This document shows positions 37,325 to 46,189 of a DNA stretch of 64,000 bases, piece after piece. The first letter of the stretch is position 1, and each line of letters opens with the position of its first letter. Source of the DNA: Rikenellaceae bacterium (GTDB lineage: Bacteria > Bacteroidota > Bacteroidia > Bacteroidales > Rikenellaceae); NCBI GenBank assembly GCA_902362705.1, contig CABIXK010000007.1, positions 37,753-101,752 on the forward strand, read 5' to 3'. Made by a program: the position numbers and the translations under genes. The notes under the pieces were generated by a model. It was not told the DNA's origin. It worked only from the letters and a program-made list of their open reading frames with translations, and did no database searches.

Positions 37325-38613
37325 TGGAACGCACCGTCCGCCCCGCGCTGCTGCGGGGCGCACCCACACCACCCTGTTCGAAGAGCTACGCCCAGCGGGC
37401 GCTGGCCCTGGCCCTCCTGGCCGAGGGGCGCACGACGCTGCGCAACCTCGACCTGTGCGACGACACGCGCCGCGCGCTCGACGCCATCCGCACGCTCGGG
37501 GCGCGCATCGAGCGGCTCGACGCCTCGACCGTCGCCGTCGAAGGGGGTCTCCGCTACGGCCGCCTGTCCGGCGAGCGCTGCGTGCTCCGCCCCGCCGCCG
37601 ACCGCCTCCACGCGGGCGAGTCGGGGCTCGCGGCGCGGCTCTTCGCCCCCCTGGCGGCGCTCGCCGACCGGCCGCTGCTCATCGAGGGCGAGGGGACGCT
37701 GCTCCACCGCCCGATGCAGACCGTTGCCGACGCGCTCCGGCAGCTCGGGGCGCGGGCCGAGGCGACCGGCGGGCGGCTGCCGCTGACCGTCTGCGGGCCG
37801 CTGCGGGGCGGCGAGGCCCGGATCGACGGCTCCGTCTCGTCGCAGTTCGCCACGGGACTGCTGCTGGCGCTGCCCTGCTGCGCGGAGGAGACCGTGCTGC
37901 GCCTCTCCGACGCCGTGTCGACACCTTATCTAGATATGACGATCGCCGCGGCCGAGCGCTTCGGCGCCGCGATCTTCCAACGCGACTACGCCGAGTTCTA
38001 CGTCCCCGGCGGGCAGCGCTACCGCGCCGTCGACTACACGATCGAGGGCGACTGGAGCGCCGCGGCCATGCTGCTGGCGGCGGGCGCCGTGGCCGGCGAG
38101 GTCACCGTGGGCGGCATCTCGCGCCTCTCGCGCCAGGCCGACACGCGCTTCTGCGAGGCGCTGGCGCGCGCCGGCGCCGTGGTGGTCGACGAGGCCCACG
38201 CCGTGACGGTCGTCCGGCGGCCGCTGCGGGCCTTCGAGTTCGACGCCACCGACTGCCCCGACCTCTTCCCGGCGCTCGCCGTGCTGGGGGCCGCGGCCGA
38301 GGGGACCACCGTCCTGCGCGGCGCCTCGCGCCTCCGACACAAGGAGTGCGACCGGGGCGCGGCGCTGCGCGAGGAGTACGGGCGGCTGGGGATCGAGATC
38401 GAGATGCCCGAGGCCGACGTGATGACGGTCCGCGGCGGCGCGCCCCGCGGCGGGAGGGTCTCGGCCCACGGCGACCACCGCATCGCCATGTCGCTCGCCG
38501 CCACGGCGCTGCGGGCCGACGCCCCCGTCACCATCGAGGGGGCCGAATGCGTCGCCAAGAGCTTCCCCGAGTTCTTCGAGCAGCTGGAGCGGTGCACCGC
38601 AGGAGCGAAGTAA
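37324..38613 (+). CDS. aroA: 3-phosphoshikimate 1-carboxyvinyltransferase (EPSP synthase)
   Basis: 429 aa. CSKSYAQRALAL near the N-terminus binds shikimate-3-phosphate, SGLAARLF and SSQFATGLLLALP follow, and the C-terminal HGDHRIAMS is the second signature. Joins PEP with shikimate-3-phosphate on the way to chorismate. Start shares one base with the lptB stop. Its last Lys codon and TAA form the first unit of a 7-bp-period array. aroC lies 326 bases further on, beyond repeat elements. Confidence 0.94.
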   Translation: MERTVRPALLRGAPTPPCSKSYAQRALALALLAEGRTTLRNLDLCDDTRRALDAIRTLGARIERLDASTVAVEGGLRYGRLSGERCVLRPAADRLHAGESGLAARLFAPLAALADRPLLIEGEGTLLHRPMQTVADALRQLGARAEATGGRLPLTVCGPLRGGEARIDGSVSSQFATGLLLALPCCAEETVLRLSDAVSTPYLDMTIAAAERFGAAIFQRDYAEFYVPGGQRYRAVDYTIEGDWSAAAMLLAAGAVAGEVTVGGISRLSRQADTRFCEALARAGAVVVDEAHAVTVVRRPLRAFEFDATDCPDLFPALAVLGAAAEGTTVLRGASRLRHKECDRGAALREEYGRLGIEIEMPEADVMTVRGGAPRGGRVSAHGDHRIAMSLAATALRADAPVTIEGAECVAKSFPEFFEQLERCTAGAK

Positions 38614-38662
38614 GAAGTAAAAAGTAATAAGTAAAAACTAAAAAGTATAAACTAAGAAGTGA
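38608..38662. repeat. 7-bp-period AAGTNNN array at the aroA stop
   Basis: AAGT or AACT begins at 38608, 38615, 38622, 38629, 38636, 38643, 38650 and 38657: eight units at an exact 7-base period. The first unit encodes the last codon and stop of aroA. Confidence 0.85.
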
Positions 38663-38668
38663 GATGCG

Positions 38669-38743
38669 CGAAGCCTCCGGCTTCGTCCCTTTGCCGGCTC
38701 GCGCCGAAGGCGCGACCGCCCCGGCCGGCAAAGAGAAGTCGTG
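38669..38743. repeat. Second dispersed repeat type, copy 2
   Basis: Hairpin GAAGCCTCCGGCTTC, then CGTCCCTTTGCCGG whose complement GGCCGGCAAAG closes a second, larger hairpin. Matches 33324-33382, including the following GGCNGCC region. Confidence 0.7.
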
Positions 38744-38801
38744 CGCGACGCGGCAGCCGAAGAACGGCTGTCCGTCCATATCTATTGCAGCGCCAGCTGC
38801 G

Positions 38802-38878
38802 CAGCCCGTAGCCACCCCCGGCGGAGGGCTGCCCGTCTCGCCCGAAGGTTCGCCGACGCCTCCGCTGGCTACGGACTG
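38802..38878 (+). repeat. Palindromic dispersed element, copy 5
   Basis: Arms CAGCCCGTAGCCA (38802-38814) and TGGCTACGGACTG (38866-38878), one mismatch; interior GCGGAGGGCTGC. It lies between aroA and aroC. Confidence 0.8.
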
Positions 38879-38939
38879 CGACAAGAAGACAAAAGGAGCC
38901 CGCCCCCGGAAACCGAACATTTATATATATAGAGTACCA

Positions 38940-39920
38940 GTGAACCGTTTCGGACACAAATTCCGCCTCACGCTCTGGGGCGAGTCGCACGGGCCGGAGA
39001 TCGGCCTTACGATCGACGGCCTGCCGGCAGGCCTGCCGCTCGCCGAGGCCGACTTCGAGGCCGACCTCTCCCGCCGCCGCGCAGGCGCCGGCGGCACCAC
39101 TGCGCGCCGCGAGGAGGACCGCCCCGAGATCGTGGCGGGGCTCTACCGCGGCCATACGACCGGGGCGCCGCTCGCGATCCGCTTCGCCAACGCCGACACG
39201 CGCCCCGCCGACTACGCGCCCACGGCCGCCGAGTGCCACGACCGCCCGTCGCACGCCGACCGGGCCGCCGCCGAGCGCTTCGCGGGGTGGAACGACCCGC
39301 GCGGCGGGGGCCACTTCTCGGGCCGCGTCACGGTGGCGCTGGTGGCCGCGGGCGTGGTCGCCAAGCGGCTGCTGCCCGCGGAGGTGCGCTTCGCCACGCG
39401 CATCGCCGAGCTGGGCGGCTGCTCCGACCCCGCGCGTTTCGACGCGCTGCTGCGCGAAGCCGCGGCCGCGGGCGATTCGCTCGGCGCCGTCGTCGAGTGC
39501 CGCGTCGCGGGGCTTCCCGCGGGCCTGGGCGAACCCTTCTTCGACTCCACGGAGAGCCTCGTGGCCCACCTGCTCTTCGCCATCCCCGGCATCAAGGGAG
39601 TGGAGTTCGGCAGCGGATTCGCCGCCGCCCGCATGCGCGGCTCGGAGCACAACGACCCCATCGCCGACGCCGCGGGCCGCACGGCGACCAACCATGCCGG
39701 CGGCATCGCCGGCGGGCTGACCAACGGCAACGAGCTGGCGGTGCGCGTCGCCTTCAAGCCCACGGCGAGCATCGCCCGCGAACAACTCACCTGGAACCGC
39801 GCGACGGGCCGCATGGAGCCGCTCGCCGTCGGCGGCCGCCACGACACGTCGATCGCCCTGCGCGGCGCCGTGGTCGCCGAGGCGGCCGTCGCCATCGCAC
39901 TGGCCGAACTCTCGCTATGA
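38940..39920 (+). CDS. aroC: Chorismate synthase
   Basis: 326 aa from a GTG start (VNRFGHKFRLT). GESHGPEIG, the RRR-type phosphate loop SRRRAGAGG and RGSEHND, GRHD near the end are signatures of the FMN-dependent enzyme that makes chorismate from EPSP. The GTG is chosen because it matches the family N-terminus and upstream sequence is repeat-derived; the protein is somewhat shorter than many homologues. It overlaps prmC by ATGA. Confidence 0.93.
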   Translation: MNRFGHKFRLTLWGESHGPEIGLTIDGLPAGLPLAEADFEADLSRRRAGAGGTTARREEDRPEIVAGLYRGHTTGAPLAIRFANADTRPADYAPTAAECHDRPSHADRAAAERFAGWNDPRGGGHFSGRVTVALVAAGVVAKRLLPAEVRFATRIAELGGCSDPARFDALLREAAAAGDSLGAVVECRVAGLPAGLGEPFFDSTESLVAHLLFAIPGIKGVEFGSGFAAARMRGSEHNDPIADAAGRTATNHAGGIAGGLTNGNELAVRVAFKPTASIAREQLTWNRATGRMEPLAVGGRHDTSIALRGAVVAEAAVAIALAELSL

Positions 39921-40774
39921 ACCAGCCGCAGATCCTGACCCGCCGCGAGGCCGTGGAGCGCATCCGCGCGGCCGTCGCCCCGCTCTACGACGAGCGCGAG
40001 GCGCAGGCGGTCGCCCGCCGGGCCGTCGCCGACCTGGGCGGCCTCTCCGACTCGGCGCTCATGGCCGACCCCGCGGCGGCGGTCGCCATCGAGGGCTTCG
40101 ACGACGCCGTGCGAAGGCTCGCCGAGGGGTGCCCCGTGCAGTACGTCACCGGCCGGGCCGACTTCTGCGGCCGCCGCTTCGCCGCGGGCGAGGGGGTGCT
40201 GATCCCCCGCCCCGAGACCGAGGAGCTGGCGGCCCTGGTCATCGGCCACGAGCGCCGCGCCCGCGCGCTGCTCGACGTGGGCACGGGCAGCGGCTGCATC
40301 GCCGCCACGCTCGCCCTCGAGCTCCCCGATGCCGAGGTCTCGGCCGCCGACATCTCCCCCGCGGCGCTCGCGCTGGCCGAGGCCAACTGCCGGGCGCTGG
40401 GTGCGCGCGTGGCGATCCGCCGCGCCGATGCGCTGGGCGACCTTGCGGAGGTCTTCCCCGGGCCATTCGACGCGATCGTCTCCAACCCGCCCTACGTCCC
40501 GGCCTCGGACCGCGCGACGATGCACCCCAACGTGCGCGACCACGAGCCCGCGGAGGCGCTCTTCGTGCCCGACGACGACCCGCTGCGCTTCTACCGCGCC
40601 ATCGCCCGCGCCGGGCGCGGCATGCTCCGCCCCGGCGGCTCGCTCTACTTCGAGATCTACCACCGCACGGCCGACGCCATGCGCCGCATGCTCGCCGAGG
40701 AGGGCTACGCCGAGATCCGCATCCTCGACGACATGAACGGAAAACCCCGCATCGCATGGAGCCGTCTTCGGTAA
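39917..40774 (+). CDS. prmC: Release factor glutamine methyltransferase PrmC
   Basis: 285 aa. N-terminal helical domain with PVQYVTGRADFCG, then IPRPETEELA, SAM motif LDVGTGSGCIAA and catalytic SNPPYV. Methylates the Gln of the GGQ loop in release factors 1 and 2. Overlaps aroC by 4 bases and recX by 19. Confidence 0.95.
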   Translation: MNQPQILTRREAVERIRAAVAPLYDEREAQAVARRAVADLGGLSDSALMADPAAAVAIEGFDDAVRRLAEGCPVQYVTGRADFCGRRFAAGEGVLIPRPETEELAALVIGHERRARALLDVGTGSGCIAATLALELPDAEVSAADISPAALALAEANCRALGARVAIRRADALGDLAEVFPGPFDAIVSNPPYVPASDRATMHPNVRDHEPAEALFVPDDDPLRFYRAIARAGRGMLRPGGSLYFEIYHRTADAMRRMLAEEGYAEIRILDDMNGKPRIAWSRLR

Positions 40775-41286
40775 AACCCAGGCGGGCCAAGACGCCCGAC
40801 GAGGCCCTCGCGGCCCTCATGCGGCTCTGCGCCCGGGCCGAGAAGTGCGCCGGCGACGCGCGGCGGCTCATGCGCGGCTGGGGCCTCGGCGCCTCCGACG
40901 CCGAGCGGGTGCTCGCGCGCCTCGTGGCCGACCGCTTCATCGACGACGGCCGCTACGCCGCGGCTTTCGTGCGCGAGAAGCTGCGCCTGAGCGGCTGGGG
41001 CGCCTACAAGATCCGCACGGCGCTCCGACGCAAGGAGATCGCCCGCGAGACGATCGAGGCGGCGCTCTCCGAGGCGCTCGGCGCCTCCGATCCCGCGCAG
41101 CTGGCCGGGCGGCTCGACGCCCAGCTGCGGCGCAAGGCCCGCACGACGAAGGCTGCGACGCCGCGCGAGCTGAAAACCAAGCTGATCCGCTACGGCCTCT
41201 CGCTGGGCCACGACTACGAGGCGGTCCTCGCGGCCGCCGGGCGGATCGTAACCCAGGACGAACCATGCGACGAATATCTCTTCTGA
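40756..41286 (+). CDS. recX: RecX-family regulatory protein
   Basis: 176 aa of three-helix repeats. Motifs RFIDDGRYAAAFVREKLRLSGWG and KIRTALRRKEI are typical of RecX, which limits RecA filament growth. It overlaps prmC by 19 bases and the M23 peptidase gene by 22, a compact cluster. Confidence 0.9.
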   Translation: MEPSSVKPRRAKTPDEALAALMRLCARAEKCAGDARRLMRGWGLGASDAERVLARLVADRFIDDGRYAAAFVREKLRLSGWGAYKIRTALRRKEIARETIEAALSEALGASDPAQLAGRLDAQLRRKARTTKAATPRELKTKLIRYGLSLGHDYEAVLAAAGRIVTQDEPCDEYLF

Positions 41287-43010
41287 TCCTCCTCGCCGCC
41301 GCGGCCTGCGGGGCCCGTGCCGCCGCACCGCGCGACTACGCTTTCCCCGTGCGCGACGCAGCGCGTCTCTATGCGGCCAACTTCGGCGAGATGCGCCCGG
41401 GCCACTTCCACGCGGGCATCGACATCAAGACCGACGGCGCGGAGGGCAAGCCCCTGGTGGCCGCCGACGACGGCTACGTCTCGCGCGTCACCGTGGCACC
41501 CGGCGGCTACGGGCGGGCCCTCTATCTCACCCTCGCCGACGGCACGACGGCCGTCTACGGCCACCTGCAGCGCTTCCGCGACGACATCGAGCGGCATGTC
41601 GAGGCCGAACGGCGGCGGAGACGCGCCAACGGCGTCGACCTGCACTTCGGGCCCGAGGCGTGGCCCGTGCGGCGGGGCGACCGCGTGGGGCTCTCGGGCA
41701 ACAGCGGCTCGTCGATGGGCCCCCACCTCCACTACGAACTGCGCGAGACGGCCTCGGGCCGCCGCCTCAACATCGTACGCGAGGGCATAGTCCGCCCCCA
41801 CGACGACCTGCCGCCCCGCATCCTGCGCCTCCACTACGCGGAGATAGACTCGCTCGACGGAGTATGCGTGCGCGCCCCCATGCAGAGCTACCCCATCCTC
41901 CGCACCGCCGACGGCAGCTACCGCCCCTCGCGGCGCGAGGCGGTGGAGGTGGGGCGCCGGGGCTACTTCGTCGCCGAGGTCACCGACCGCCGCAACGGCG
42001 TGCACAACACCTTCGGCATCTGGCGCTTGACGGCCTGGATCGACGGCGAGCGCTACTTCGAGTACCGCATGGATGGCTTCACGCCCGACCTGGCGCGCTG
42101 CTGCGACGCCGTGAGCTGCTACCCCCTGCAGCTCGACAGCCGCTGCGAGGCGATCCGCCTGGCGCAGCTCGACCGCGCACCCGCCTGCTTCTACCCCTGC
42201 ATGGTCGGGCGAGGCGTGGTGCGCACCGAGCCCGGAGAGCGGCGCCGCCTGCGCATCGAGGTCGAGGACGACTGCGGCAACCGTTCGTCGGTCGAGATCG
42301 ACCTGGTGGGCCGCACGGGCAGCTTCCGCGCCCGACGCAGCGCCCCCGACGCCGACAGCACGGCACGCCCGGAGCACCTGCTGCACCCCGACCGTCAGGC
42401 GACGCTCGGCATCGGCCGCGAGGCCACCTGCCGCATCCCCGCCGGAGCGCTCTACGAGCCCCTCTTCTGCCGCCCGGCCCGGCGCCCGGCACCCTGCGCG
42501 CCCGAAGGGGTCGTCGTCCTCTCGCCCGCCTACCGATTCCTCGAAGCCACCACCCCGCTGCGGCAGGCTGCGCAGATCGCCGTGGCGGCCTCCGTGCCCC
42601 GCTCCCTGCGGCTGCGTGCCGCCCTGGCCCGCACCACCCGCCGCGGCGGGCTCGCCTTCGTCGGGGGACACTACACCGAGGGGCGCATCGCCGCCTCGTG
42701 CCGCACGGCGGGCGACTTCGCGGTGGTGGCCGACACGATGCCGCCCCGCATCCGCCCGCTCTTCGAAGAGGGTGCCGACCTCTCGTCGGCCGAGATGCTG
42801 CGCTTCCGCGTCGGCGACAACTTCTCGGGCGTGGCCTCCTGTACGCTGCGCATCGACGGCGAGTGGGTCCCCTGCGACCGCTACCCCGTGCAGTCGCTCC
42901 TCTTCCACCGCTTCGACGGACAGGGCGGGCGGCGGCGCCACGAGGCGGAGCTCACCGTCACCGACGCCTCGGGCAACACGGCGCGGTGGAGGGGCGTATT
43001 TTTCCGATGA
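41265..43010 (+). CDS. M23 (LytM-like) peptidase, exported
   Basis: 581 aa. Signal region MRRISLLILLAAAAC could be a lipoprotein signal (Cys15) or a standard one. The LytM domain follows immediately: HFHAGID (H49, D53) and HLHYEL supply zinc ligands for peptidoglycan endopeptidase activity. The following 400 residues have no family I recognise, but the full-length architecture occurs in other Bacteroidetes M23 proteins. Starts inside recX. Confidence 0.88.
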   Translation: MRRISLLILLAAAACGARAAAPRDYAFPVRDAARLYAANFGEMRPGHFHAGIDIKTDGAEGKPLVAADDGYVSRVTVAPGGYGRALYLTLADGTTAVYGHLQRFRDDIERHVEAERRRRRANGVDLHFGPEAWPVRRGDRVGLSGNSGSSMGPHLHYELRETASGRRLNIVREGIVRPHDDLPPRILRLHYAEIDSLDGVCVRAPMQSYPILRTADGSYRPSRREAVEVGRRGYFVAEVTDRRNGVHNTFGIWRLTAWIDGERYFEYRMDGFTPDLARCCDAVSCYPLQLDSRCEAIRLAQLDRAPACFYPCMVGRGVVRTEPGERRRLRIEVEDDCGNRSSVEIDLVGRTGSFRARRSAPDADSTARPEHLLHPDRQATLGIGREATCRIPAGALYEPLFCRPARRPAPCAPEGVVVLSPAYRFLEATTPLRQAAQIAVAASVPRSLRLRAALARTTRRGGLAFVGGHYTEGRIAASCRTAGDFAVVADTMPPRIRPLFEEGADLSSAEMLRFRVGDNFSGVASCTLRIDGEWVPCDRYPVQSLLFHRFDGQGGRRRHEAELTVTDASGNTARWRGVFFR

Positions 43011-43037
43011 AAATGCGTGCGATCCGTGAAAAATGAT

Positions 43038-43045
43038 TACCTTTG
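43038..43045 (+). promoter_or_regulatory. -7 box of the response regulator gene
   Basis: Perfect TACCTTTG. The transcript would start near 43052, which rules out the in-frame ATG at 43017 and supports 43071. No clear -33 box. Confidence 0.55.
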
Positions 43046-43070
43046 CCCGACAAAGAATCCGTCGAACGTC

Positions 43071-43469
43071 ATGACCGAACCCGTACAACAGCCCCGTCGC
43101 GCACTGATCCTCATCGCCGACGACGTGGAAAGCAACTACAAGTTGCTGGAAATCATCCTGCGCAAGCAGTATGATCTGCTCTGGGCCAAGAACGGACGCG
43201 AAGCCGTCGACCTCGCGCTCGAACACCGCCCCGACGCCGTACTGATGGATATCAAGATGCCCGTGATGGACGGCATCGAAGCCCTGAAGGAGATCCGGCG
43301 CCACTCGAGCGAGATCCCCGTCATCATGCAGACCGCCTACGCTTTCGACTCGGACCGCCGCATCGCCGAGGAGGCCGGCTGCAACGGATTCCTCACCAAG
43401 CCGGTGCGCCCGCGCGAGCTGCAGGCCTGCCTCGACCGCAGCCTCCATCCGCAAACCTCCGAGGCATAA
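43071..43469 (+). CDS. Single-domain response regulator
   Basis: 132 aa consisting only of a receiver: acidic pair D17/D18, phosphoacceptor D60 (VLMDIKMPVMDG), T in MQTAY and Lys in FLTKP. There is no output domain, so it works by protein contact or in a phosphorelay. No kinase gene is nearby. A 222-base gap to the tRNA starts with nine G in a row. Confidence 0.92.
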   Translation: MTEPVQQPRRALILIADDVESNYKLLEIILRKQYDLLWAKNGREAVDLALEHRPDAVLMDIKMPVMDGIEALKEIRRHSSEIPVIMQTAYAFDSDRRIAEEAGCNGFLTKPVRPRELQACLDRSLHPQTSEA

Positions 43470-43691
43470 CGCTTGGGGGGGGGCGTCGAGGGGCCGGAGA
43501 AAGACGAACGGAGAGCATCGCCGAGAACATCTCGGGGAGCGACTGGGGAGGCGTCGCCGGCATCTCCGAAAGGCGCCGGGAAGCGCCGCCGAAGCACAGA
43601 GCGGCCCCGACACGATGCGGGAAGCGCCGCCCGGGCGGATCGCCGCCGAACAAGCCGCCGCGCAGAGGCCGCCGCCCTCTGCCCTACATAC

Positions 43692-43765
43692 GGTCTCGTA
43701 GCTCAGTTGGATAGAGCAACAGCCTTCTAAGCTGTCGGTCGTGGGTTCGAATCCCGCCGGGATCA
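43692..43765 (+). tRNA. tRNA-Arg (anticodon TCT)
   Basis: 74 bases forming a complete cloverleaf. Acceptor GGTCTCG pairs with CGGGATC with two G-U pairs, D-loop AGTTGGATA, anticodon stem ACAGC/GCTGT around CTTCTAA, T-loop GTGGGTTCGAATCCCGC. CCA is not encoded. Decodes AGA. A terminator follows 6 bases later. Confidence 0.95.
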
Positions 43766-43771
43766 CTCGAA

Positions 43772-43814
43772 ACGCAAGCCGATTCTTAAAATAGAATCAG
43801 CTTGCGTAATTTTT
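43772..43814 (+). terminator. Terminator of tRNA-Arg
   Basis: ACGCAAG and GATTC pair with GAATC and CTTGCGT across a short internal bulge (43772-43785 with 43794-43807), followed by AATTTTT. Confidence 0.75.
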
Positions 43815-43831
43815 ACAAGACCTAATTGATA

Positions 43832-45385
43832 ATGAAACACCTTGCTTTATTGATTGCGATTATGAGTGCCGGCTCTTTAGCCGGATGTCATAAAAATGAA
43901 CCTGCATCTCCGATTACTCCGGATACTCCAATTCTTACAATTCCCACATACTCATATAATATTTCGCCGATTCCGAACAATCAAACACAACTTTGTTTTA
44001 CCGTAAATACTGATTGGGAAATATCGATTGAATACGAAGAAAATAATTCTGGCTGGCTATCGGCAACGCCTATGAAAGGTCAAGCAGGAGATATTGAAGT
44101 ATCGATTATAGGAGCAGCATATTTCCGTGACGTCGATCGTAAAGCTTTTATCGAAATTCAATACGGGGATCAAAAACAACGCTTAAGCATTACACAAAAC
44201 GGGCTCAATGAAACCACAGAAATCACCAGTGCCTTTGACCCATATTTTGCAGCAGAACTGCAAAGGCGCAAATACATCTCCGACGCAAAGCACATACAAG
44301 CAAAAGATGTCAAAAATATTACAAAGTTATATATTTCTGATGCAGCCACAAAACTGACATCATTGAAAGGGATAGAATATTTCCATGAATTACAAACGCT
44401 ACTTTGCGCCAATAACCAGATAGAGACACTGGATATTAGCAAAAATTTCCGATTAGCAATCCTTGAATGCGGCAGCAATCAATTAACAGAAATTGACACC
44501 AGCCAAAATACAGAATTGACTGCTCTCTATTGCGAAAACAACAAACTCTCCTCTTTAGATATCAGCAACAATATAGAATTAGCAGATTTATCGTGTTCTT
44601 TCAATCCGCTAAAATGTTTAGATATCAGCAACAATATAAAATTAACTGGATTAGTATGTGCAGATAACGGACTAGTATCATTGGATATTAGCCACAATCC
44701 CGATTTATCGTTTTTAGGTTGTCCTTTAAACCAACTGACATCGTTAAATGTAAGTAACAATTTGGCATTAAGCAGCTTATTATGTTATAACAATAAACTT
44801 CCCTCATTAGATCTCACACACAATTCTCAGCTAATCACCCTGAATTGTTCTGACAATCTATTAACTTCAATAAACATTAGCAACTCTTTACAAGTAGTCA
44901 GTTGCCATAACAATCTTTTGACTTCCTTAAACATCGGTCATTGCACTGAGCTACAGACCATAAATTGTGAAAATAATCAATTATCGACTTTAGACATAAC
45001 ACAAAACCAATATCTTACAGGACTTTATTGCTCTCATAATCAATTACACGACATAGACACATCTCAAAACAGCTATTTACATATACTGTTTTGCGACAAT
45101 AATTATTTAGAAAAATTAGACACCACTAAAAATTACGGATTGAACGAACTGGATTGTTCTCATAATCATCTAACCGAATCCGATTTAACGTGGAATGGAA
45201 AGTTGGAACATTTCAGTTGCCACAACAATCCTGGCAACGACGGCGTTTTCCAAGTAAAAGCATGGTTCAACAACGACAACATACCAATCGAGAATGAGAA
45301 TGGCCCATGTTTTTTCACCTCGGGATATTGGGAATATAATGGAGAAACGATACGCATTCAGTATAAAGATGTTTGGTATAACTAA
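43832..45385 (+). CDS. BACON/leucine-rich-repeat lipoprotein on an AT-rich island
   Basis: 517 aa. Lipoprotein signal ending SLAGC (Cys19), a BACON-like domain at about 33-123, then about 14 leucine-rich repeats of 21 residues from residue 180 to 480. Each repeat reads roughly L-x-x-L-x-C-x-x-N-x-L-x-x-L-D-I-S-x-N, with a Cys ladder; the ninth repeat is two residues short. BACON and LRR domains bind proteins or glycans at the surface. The gene is visibly AT-rich in a GC-rich neighbourhood, uses AAA, AAT and TTA codons, and starts 66 bases after tRNA-Arg, all signs of recent transfer. No integrase is present. Confidence 0.88.
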   Translation: MKHLALLIAIMSAGSLAGCHKNEPASPITPDTPILTIPTYSYNISPIPNNQTQLCFTVNTDWEISIEYEENNSGWLSATPMKGQAGDIEVSIIGAAYFRDVDRKAFIEIQYGDQKQRLSITQNGLNETTEITSAFDPYFAAELQRRKYISDAKHIQAKDVKNITKLYISDAATKLTSLKGIEYFHELQTLLCANNQIETLDISKNFRLAILECGSNQLTEIDTSQNTELTALYCENNKLSSLDISNNIELADLSCSFNPLKCLDISNNIKLTGLVCADNGLVSLDISHNPDLSFLGCPLNQLTSLNVSNNLALSSLLCYNNKLPSLDLTHNSQLITLNCSDNLLTSINISNSLQVVSCHNNLLTSLNIGHCTELQTINCENNQLSTLDITQNQYLTGLYCSHNQLHDIDTSQNSYLHILFCDNNYLEKLDTTKNYGLNELDCSHNHLTESDLTWNGKLEHFSCHNNPGNDGVFQVKAWFNNDNIPIENENGPCFFTSGYWEYNGETIRIQYKDVWYN

Positions 45386-45407
45386 TCCGTTATTTTCCCC
45401 TGAAAAT

Positions 45408-45439
45408 TTTGGCCGGGCGGAATATTTTGCCTACATTTG
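45408..45439 (+). promoter_or_regulatory. Promoter of rpsP
   Basis: TTTG (45408-45411), 20 bases, TACATTTG (45432-45439): full consensus. Leader of about 55 bases. Confidence 0.8.
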
Positions 45440-45500
45440 CAGGCTTTATGGCCCGAAAGGGTTGAGCGTTACTAATCATTCATCAAAATTTTAAAGCGAA

Positions 45501-46046
45501 ATGGCTGTTAAAATTCGTCTGGCACGCCACGGTAAGAAGGGCTACGCCTTCTATCATGTCGTTGCCGCAGATAGCAGAGCGCCGCGTGACGGTAAATTCA
45601 TCGAGAAGCTGGGTACCTACAACCCCAACACGAATCCTGCTACGATCGATCTGGACTTCGAGAAAGCCCTGAATTGGTTACTCAAAGGCGCACAACCCAC
45701 CGACACCTGCCGTGCCATCCTCTCCTACAAGGGCGTGATGATGAAGAAGCACCTGCTGGGCGGCGTCGCCAAGGGCGCCTTCACCGAGGCCGAGGCCGAG
45801 GCCCGCTTCAACAAGTGGCTCGAGGGCAAGAGCGGCCGCATCGAGGCCAAGACCAACAAGCTCGCTTCGGACGCCAAGTCGGCCGAGAAGGCTCGTCTGG
45901 CCGCCGAGGCCAAGGTGAACGAGGAGCGTGCGAAGGCCATCGCCGAGAAGAAGGCCGCAGCCGAGGCTGCCGCCCGAGAGGCCGCCGAGGCTGCTGCTGC
46001 TGCCGAGGCTCCCGCCGAGGAGGCTTCGGAGGCCGCTGCTGAATAG
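45501..46046 (+). CDS. rpsP: 30S ribosomal protein S16
   Basis: 181 aa. Residues 1-85 are the S16 core ([43 protein letters not shown]). The remaining 95 residues are a Glu/Ala/Lys-rich tail, a known feature of Bacteroidetes S16. Followed by a terminator, an unusual promoter-like array and rimM. Confidence 0.97.
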   Translation: MAVKIRLARHGKKGYAFYHVVAADSRAPRDGKFIEKLGTYNPNTNPATIDLDFEKALNWLLKGAQPTDTCRAILSYKGVMMKKHLLGGVAKGAFTEAEAEARFNKWLEGKSGRIEAKTNKLASDAKSAEKARLAAEAKVNEERAKAIAEKKAAAEAAAREAAEAAAAAEAPAEEASEAAAE

Positions 46047-46065
46047 CACGATCCCCCGTCGGAAT

Positions 46066-46100
46066 AAAACGGCAGACGCACGATGCGCCTGCCGTTTTTT
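46066..46100 (+). terminator. Terminator of rpsP
   Basis: AAAACGGCAG pairs with CTGCCGTTTT around an inner CGCA/TGCG stem, followed by six T. Confidence 0.88.
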
Positions 46101-46189
46101 CGTCCCGGGGCCGGCCGCAGCGCCGACCCCGAGGGAAGGGGCTGCGGGTCGTCCGAGCGGCTCCGCCCCGGCAGCGACGAACCTCGCGG

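Noticed and set aside
38664..38939. N-terminal extension of chorismate synthase
   Set aside because: The frame runs through dispersed repeats; the family begins at the GTG at 38940.
43692..45420. Integrated genomic island at tRNA-Arg
   Set aside because: No integrase and no visible direct repeat of the tRNA end; only one gene has foreign composition, so it is reported as possible transfer only.
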